Assembly: GCA_020746875.1 (NCBI GenBank) | Contig: JAGTJL010000015.1 | Span: 1,612,001 to 1,676,000 of the forward strand | Origin: Rhexocercosporidium sp. MPI-PUGE-AT-0058 | Lineage: Eukaryota > Ascomycota > Leotiomycetes > Helotiales | Reading direction: 5' to 3' | DNA: 64,000 nucleotides | Shown here: piece after piece, positions 58,300-64,000 of the stretch | Position numbering within the stretch: the stretch's first letter is position 1 | How the letters are laid out: each line of letters opens with the position of its first letter | The notes under the pieces: model-generated | Seen by the model: the letters and a program-made list of their open reading frames with translations, nothing else | The model's database searches: none | Told to the model about the DNA's origin: nothing | Position numbers and translations under genes: made by a program

Positions 58300-61200
58300 A
58301 TTATATAATTACTTTGAAAATAAATGAAAAGTAAAGAATACATATAAAAAACTGCTTTAAAGCGAGTCTTTTAAAGGAGTTGCTTTAATTAAATATAAAT
58401 ATTTATTAAGTTAATAAAAGTAATAAATACTTTAAATTTCTGCCGAAAAAGGTTTTTAATAAGTCTATTAGCTGGCATATAACTTATAAAAAGATATTTT
58501 ATTATAAAAGTACTCTTTTAAAACTCTTGGCGCAATTATATATTTTGAATATTAACGTGGCGTAATTTAGTAAAAATACGTTAATTTTCTTTAATAATTA
58601 ACCGAATCGTTTATTAATTATCACAGAAAATTATTTAAGCTGTTCTTATATTAAGGCGTAATTCTTAAAAGAATTACTAAAGTGCTATAAGTTCCTTGTC
58701 GGTGCGCTTAACTCTAAGAAGCTTTACTTATATTATAAATAAAATAATTATATCTTATAAAGCTATTTTTTAAAAGATTAAACTTCTAAAAAGTATAAAA
58801 ATATATTTATTAAAAGATTATTTTATTTTAATATTATTTATAAAAGAAGCATTTAATACTATTATAAGGTAGGAGTCGCATAACTTATAGCTATAAGTAA
58901 TTGCTAAGAAACGAATATCGAAAAGGTAACGAATTATTTAATTAACTATAATTAAGTGCTCTCGAGAAAGATTAATTAAAAAATAAAAAAGCCTTAAAGT
59001 AATAAAAGCAACGTCTACGCGTAATATAATTATAATATAAAACACTAATTTAACCTTTTCTTAAAATTCCTTAATTTAAATTAAAGTAGCCTATTCTTAA
59101 TTCTTTAGTAGCTCGACCTAAGGTAATAATATACTTAAGCAATTTCTATTTACTAATTCAAATCGAAGAGTAACCTTTTAAATATAAGTGTTATATATTA
59201 AAAAGATAGTCTTCGCTAATCGATCTTTAATAATATAAACGCCTAAAAACTATTCCGTTTACTTTCCTTTAATAAGCTTATATACTGTATTTAAGCCGTT
59301 AATAATTAGTTTAGCGTCTTTAAAAACCGAAGTATAATAAAGCACTTGAATATCGTCAATATAAAATATTATAAATACCGTATATTACTCGTTTATAAAT
59401 ATATAAGGCTCCTCTTTATAAGCGATTAACCCTAAAGTTGTTAAAGTATAAGTAAAGTTACCGTATTATAGCGCCGGTAAGTCCTTGAGTCCGTAAAGTG
59501 CGCGATTAACTTCTATTACTTTTCCGTCTTATTTAAAGCCGTCCGGTAAATAGCAACGTACGCGAGTACTTGTCTTACTTCGTTTAGCGTTAATAAAGGT
59601 ATTTATTATATTAAATTAAATTATTTTTAAATTAAATTGAATTATAATAGTTATAGCGGTTTTAAAGGAGCGAGTAATTAAAGTAATTATATATATTAAT
59701 AAAATTAACGTTTTAGGTTATAAGTCTCCTCTTATAACGACTCGGGAGCGACAGCGGGTTAAATACTTTAATAAATCGATTTTAGCGTGAAATACTTATT
59801 TTAAGGGAATTAATTGCTTAGTAATAAAGGTGTGTTTAACGACTCTTTAATAGTTGCGCGACTTAAGGTTAATAATCTCCTTAATAGCGTCGGCTCGGAA
59901 GTGCTTTTTTAATAAGTAATCCTTAAGGTCTTTTTAATTTAATAAGTCCTTAGGCATTTGTAATTAGTAAATCCGTGAAAGCTTAATTAATTATTGAATT
60001 TCGACATTTTTAAGTATAAACGCTAATATAATAGCGTAAACTGCGCTTAAGTCTTTTCTGTTTCTTTATATTAATTCTTAATTAAGTTAAAAAGTCTTTA
60101 AAAAATCCTTTAAATACTCGCGGTTACTTGACGGTTATAATAATTTCGTAATTAATTCTTTAATAATTATTATATAAACGCTTCGATTCGGTTTTATTAC
60201 TTTATTATTAACTCGAGTCTTTCGACTTTTATTAATTACTCGGTCTTCTACTTTTTTCCTTTTAAAAGGTTTAAATAAGCCGGAATTTAATTTAATTAAA
60301 GCCGAGAGTAATAAGCGTAAACTTAACTTTTTGTTTTCTTTTAATTTTAATAATTATAAATATTCTTTATACTTAATTACTTAAAGCAAAGCTTTTAATT
60401 ACTTAAAGCCGATACTTTCTTTAAGTGCTCTTTAACGCTTAAGACCGCGCTTTCGGTTATATAACCTTTTAAAGTAAATTATAATTTATAATATTGATTT
60501 TCGCTTAAGGCTTATATTACTTTAAAAGTTTAATATATTACGTAAGACACTTTTCTTAATTACGCTTTTAAACGTTAACTGTCTTAAAGTATCGGCTTGT
60601 TTTAAGACTTAATTAAAGTGCTCGTAAATAAGAAGTTTAATACTCTTTCTTAATTAAATTACCCTCGAGTTCTTATTAATAAGCGATTAAATAAAATTAA
60701 GAATTATTAAATTAATTAAAAGTAGCGTATTTATTTTTATTAATTTAGCTAAAGGAGGAGTAAATAGCTTTACTCCCGAGCTTAAAAGCTTAATTAAAGG
60801 TTTTAATACCCTCGAGCTCATAGGCTTGTCGACTTTTATAACGCTTATTACTTCGCTTAATTATTTTTCGTTTAAAGTAATAAATAATGTTTTTAATTTT
60901 AATATATTAAGTGCGCTTAGTCGGTTAATTATAATAAAACTAACGTCTTAATCTCTTTTTTCTTTTTTTAATATTTCCGTAAAATCTTTTAATATTAAAC
61001 GCGGCTAGCCGACCGCTTTTTATATTTAAAGAGCCTAAATAAAAGAGGGTTTCGTTAAAAGTAACATTCCGAATCATTATTACATATTATAATTAAGATA
61101 TTTAAATCTTATAAATATTAAATAAGACGTATTTAATTAAATAATTAAAGTGCGCTCGCGGGTTAACTTTAAAAGCTCTCTTTTAGCGGAGAGCTTTTCG

Positions 61201-64000
61201 GTCTTTAATTATAAAATAAACTCTATAGCCGTACGTATATAAGTTACTTTAATCAGGCTGTAAATCGGTTGTTAGCTTTAGCATGAGCTTAAGGTCGTAA
61301 TACCGAAAATATTACTTAAATCAGGCTTAAAACACTTCGTTCAGACTCTTAAAGCTTTTATAAGTAGATAGACTTATATTATAAAGAATAATTGCCGTTA
61401 TTATTAATTCCGTCTAAAGCGCCTAAAGTAAATTAGCGAAGAGGCGCATTTTAATTAATTTATTAATTATTTCTTTACTTACGCGCTCAGCTCCTCTATT
61501 GAATTAGTATATATGTAAGAGGGTAAATTTAATATTTGTGAGAATAGGCGAGCCAATCAGGAATGAAAAAGCGCAGTAGGTGAGGACACGTGATTAAAGA
61601 GAGAGAATTGCTTGCTTAAAGAGCTAGAAGAGCTCTACGGTAATTATATACAAAATAATAGCTTCTCTAGAAGCTTTTACGACTACGTAACTGATTACGT
61701 AGCTTATACGAGCTACGTAATTGAATACGAGCGTAATTTCCCGGAATACGAAGGTAATTTCCGGGCCGCGTAAGCAGTGGAAACTCCTTCGGCTATTCTA
61801 GGGTAGAATCGGCACGAGTTACCGAAGTGAAATCCAACAATATTAATACTACTTTCCTTATATTACTTTTCATATTTAATTAATTTATTAATTCTTATAA
61901 TTAAAGTATCGTTATCTTGGCGTATTTTATAAACTAAGAGCCCGAATTAGCGTCTTGTTTACGCCTTAAATAATTTAAAAGCATTTAAGACGGCGATTAA
62001 TTCTTTAATTTTTAAAAGCTGCTTATAGAATTTCCTATTATATTCGTCCTTAATTAATAAAAGCCAATTATTTTCGTTAAACTTTATTAAAAAGTCGAAT
62101 AAATCTTAAGAAATATAATAAAAAGGACGGGTAACTACTCTTTTTAATTAACGACGACTTATTACTTATTATGCTGTAGCTATTATATAATGCTTATATT
62201 TTAACTAAGTTAAACCTTAAATCTTAACGTTACGCGCATTTTTTATTAAGTTTTTTAAGGCTTCTTTTCTTAAGTGACCTACGCGTAAATGCCATAAGTA
62301 GGCTTTGTCGACTCGTGGCTTTAAATATTATTTATTTAATTAAAAACCTTAGCGAATACTCCTCTTTAGCGTTAAAAACATTAAAAAGCTATAATTTAAG
62401 CGAATTAAAATACGGCAAATAATTAAAAAAACCAAAGAATAATTAAAAGGCTTATATTTAAAAAAAGCTAAGTTAAATTGTCGTTATAATTACTTTAAAA
62501 TTAAACTGTCCTTAGCTATTCCCGTACGTAAAGTGCAATTTAAACTATTATATTAAACTCTTGCTTATAAAAGACGAGCTTTTAAAATAATATTAATATT
62601 AAAGCTTTTAACGACAGCGACGTTCGAGAAGGTTAAATCGCTTATATTCGGTCCGTTAGAGCCGTGGAGAGCACCTTTAAAGACTCGAGTACCGCGGCTT
62701 TTAATTATTAAGCTTAACGTTCCGGCCTTAATATTATTATCCGTAATAAATTTAATAAAGCTTTTAAGGACAAAAAGAGCTTTTAAATTTATTAAATAAA
62801 TAGCAGCTCCGTTATTAAGTAAGATACTTTCTGCGAGCGGATGGCGATTTATATTTATAATAGCGTATACTCTTATAATAGCGAAAGCTTTATTAAGAAA
62901 TTTAAAGCTTATAAAGTAAGCTTAAACGTTTTTAGAGTATTTTGCTTTTATTAAAGCAATTAGCTTTGGAGTTATAAGAATTACTAGTACTTAAGTAAAA
63001 AAGAAATTATCGAAAGGTAATCCAGAAGCTAATTACGCTATTAATAATATATTTTTATTAAATTTAGTAATTTCTTAGCGGAGGTTAGGAAAGTCGCTTT
63101 TTAGTCGGAGTCGAGTTTTTTTAATTTCTTTTATTAATAGTAAGTTCTTAAGGTTATTCGCCGTCGAGCCGTCGTAATAATACCGAAGTTTATAATAATT
63201 AATAGCCTTATAATAGTAAAAGTAATACTTATATAAGTAAGTATTTACTTGCGTATTTGGCGATTGATTTCGTTAAACCGACGAGGTTGCTGGAGCATTT
63301 AATTTTTTTTCTAAGAATAATATATAAGCTTATTGTTTTTTATTATTTAAAGGTTATAAGTGATTCCTTATTAAAAGTAAATAATTAATTAACGTAATTA
63401 AGTAAAAAGTATTAATTTACTACTTTAAAAGCATTATTTCTTAATAATTTAAAGTATCGTTCGCGCGCCTATTTCGGTGCGAGCTTTTCTTATACCGCCT
63501 TAATAAAATTAAATATTATTAGCGGTCCTTTAACGTTTAATAAGTCGTATAAGAGAATATCTTGATAAGCCGTTCTCTATTTTTAAAGTCACTCTTTAAA
63601 ATTAACTTACCTTGCCTTAATAATAGCGAGCTTCTTTCTGTAAGTAAACTGTGCTAGCGTGCGAGTACTTATTTTTAAAGGGGCGTAATCTCTCTTAAGG
63701 ATCTAAAGGAATAATTAAAGAATCTATGATTTTAATTAAGGGTCTTTATTTATTATTTCGGTTAACTACTCCTTTTCTATACGAGTTTGCTCGTTTTTGT
63801 ATTCTTTAATTATTCCTTAATAAATAAAGGGATTAATTGTCTTCTGAATTTATTTATAAACTACTTTATAAGCTCGAGCCTTTTCCGTCTATTATACGAG
63901 CTTCCTTACGTGTTCTCTTATAAGAGTAGTATATGTTAAGGCCATATTTTCAATTATAGCTTTTGCCGGTAGTAATGCGTTCGACTTAAGGCTTTTCTTT
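58300..64000 (-). mobile_element. Ty1/Copia retrotransposon, RIP-mutated, runs towards the window end
   Basis: The minus strand in gag-to-pol order (right to left): a decayed zinc-knuckle-like region and a protease-like LLNNGAAIYL block near 62800; the gag-pre-integrase motif KAYLWHLRVGHLRKEALKNL near 62250-62320; integrase-like sequence near 61900-62160; reverse transcriptase with RCYLPDGFK, KVIEVNRALYGLKDLPAL and the FYIDDIQVLYY active-site motif near 59200-59590; and RNase H near 58640-58880 with LLRVKRTDKELIAL. Numerous TAA/TAG codons replace expected Gln/Trp. LTR ends were not identified; the 5' end may lie beyond 64000. The element is interrupted by the solo LTR at 61537-61839. Confidence 0.88.
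61537..61839. mobile_element. solo Copia-type LTR with ATATT target duplication
   Basis: A 303-bp block, TGTGAGAATAGGCGAGCC..GTGAAATCCAACA, flanked by ATATT on both sides (61532-61536 and 61840-61844). Composition is clearly less AT-rich than the surrounding Copia sequence. It contains an ACACGTGATT box and several ACGTA/TTCTAGAAGC palindromic units. It is related to 50678-50922. The intact target duplication shows insertion of a full element into already present Copia DNA, followed by LTR-LTR recombination. Confidence 0.88.

Noticed and set aside
44300..64000. Calling the right half of the window a Starship giant element
   Set aside because: Only a decayed DUF3435 gene and tail fragments are visible; no intact captain, cargo order or element ends were found.
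1..64000. tRNA, rRNA and CRISPR arrays
   Set aside because: Scanned by eye for B-box-like GGTTCRANNCC, rRNA-like conserved blocks and regularly spaced repeats; none convincing, and CRISPR is not expected in a fungal genome.

Overview
The window reads as a filamentous ascomycete fungus (Pezizomycotina; possibly Leotiomycetes, which is only an impression). Genes carry short GT..AG introns of about 44-254 bp. The protein families are fungal: HET, F-box, DUF7924, a GH93-like enzyme, and DUF3435 with C2H2 fingers. Long AT-rich blocks full of TAA/TAG-riddled transposons show the C-to-T / G-to-A decay expected of repeat-induced point mutation (RIP). The genome is therefore 'two-speed': normal-composition gene islands alternate with transposon graveyards.

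Layout. 1-3.28 kb: no gene seen; a small MITE-like element follows at 3.29-3.53 kb. 3.79-18.95 kb: an accessory gene block in which only the steryl-acetyl-hydrolase-like alpha/beta hydrolase (6922-8698) is intact. The F-box protein (one TAG), DUF7924 protein (four frameshifts), protein-kinase-like gene (two stops), APH-type kinase (one T insertion) and FMN-dependent hydroxyacid oxidase/monooxygenase (one TAG, two frameshifts) are all broken. 19.9-20.4 kb: a two-exon hypothetical gene, then a 251-bp MITE with perfect 45-bp inverted repeats.

21.5-29.9 kb: AT-rich DNA holding a complete but RIP-mutated Ty3/Gypsy retrotransposon (22753-29497; 465-bp LTRs; GGCTT target duplication). Its pol reads on the minus strand, and it carries an extra opposite-strand ORF next to its 3' LTR. 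30.4-32.3 kb: a multi-pass membrane protein gene and a small single-pass membrane protein gene, bracketed by an inverted repeat pair. 33.8-35.5 kb: a RIP-mutated piggyBac-type transposase and unidentified AT-rich sequence. 37.5-40.7 kb: an intact four-exon HET-domain gene (975 aa).

41.2-48.7 kb: a nest of debris comprising an ankyrin fragment, a Tad1-like LINE RNase H fragment, a Tc1/mariner element whose catalytic Glu has become Lys, a heavily mutated DUF3435 tyrosine-recombinase-like gene with C2H2 tail, two further copies of that tail, and a second Tc1/mariner element. 48.7-51 kb: AT-rich sequence and a Copia-type LTR. 51.57-52.80 kb: an intact secreted GH93-like gene with a 28-nt mini-exon. 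53.0-54.0 kb: a relic containing a second copy of the Gypsy opposite-strand ORF. 54-64 kb: AT-rich decay, mainly a minus-strand Ty1/Copia element running towards or past the window end. A cleaner solo LTR with an ATATT target duplication is inserted into it.

No operon or pathway cluster is evident. The region looks like a recombining, transposon-loaded, possibly subtelomeric accessory region. The most interesting items are the concentrated pseudogenes, the recurrent opposite-strand accessory ORF, the DUF3435 relic with triplicated C2H2 tail, and the layered insertion history.
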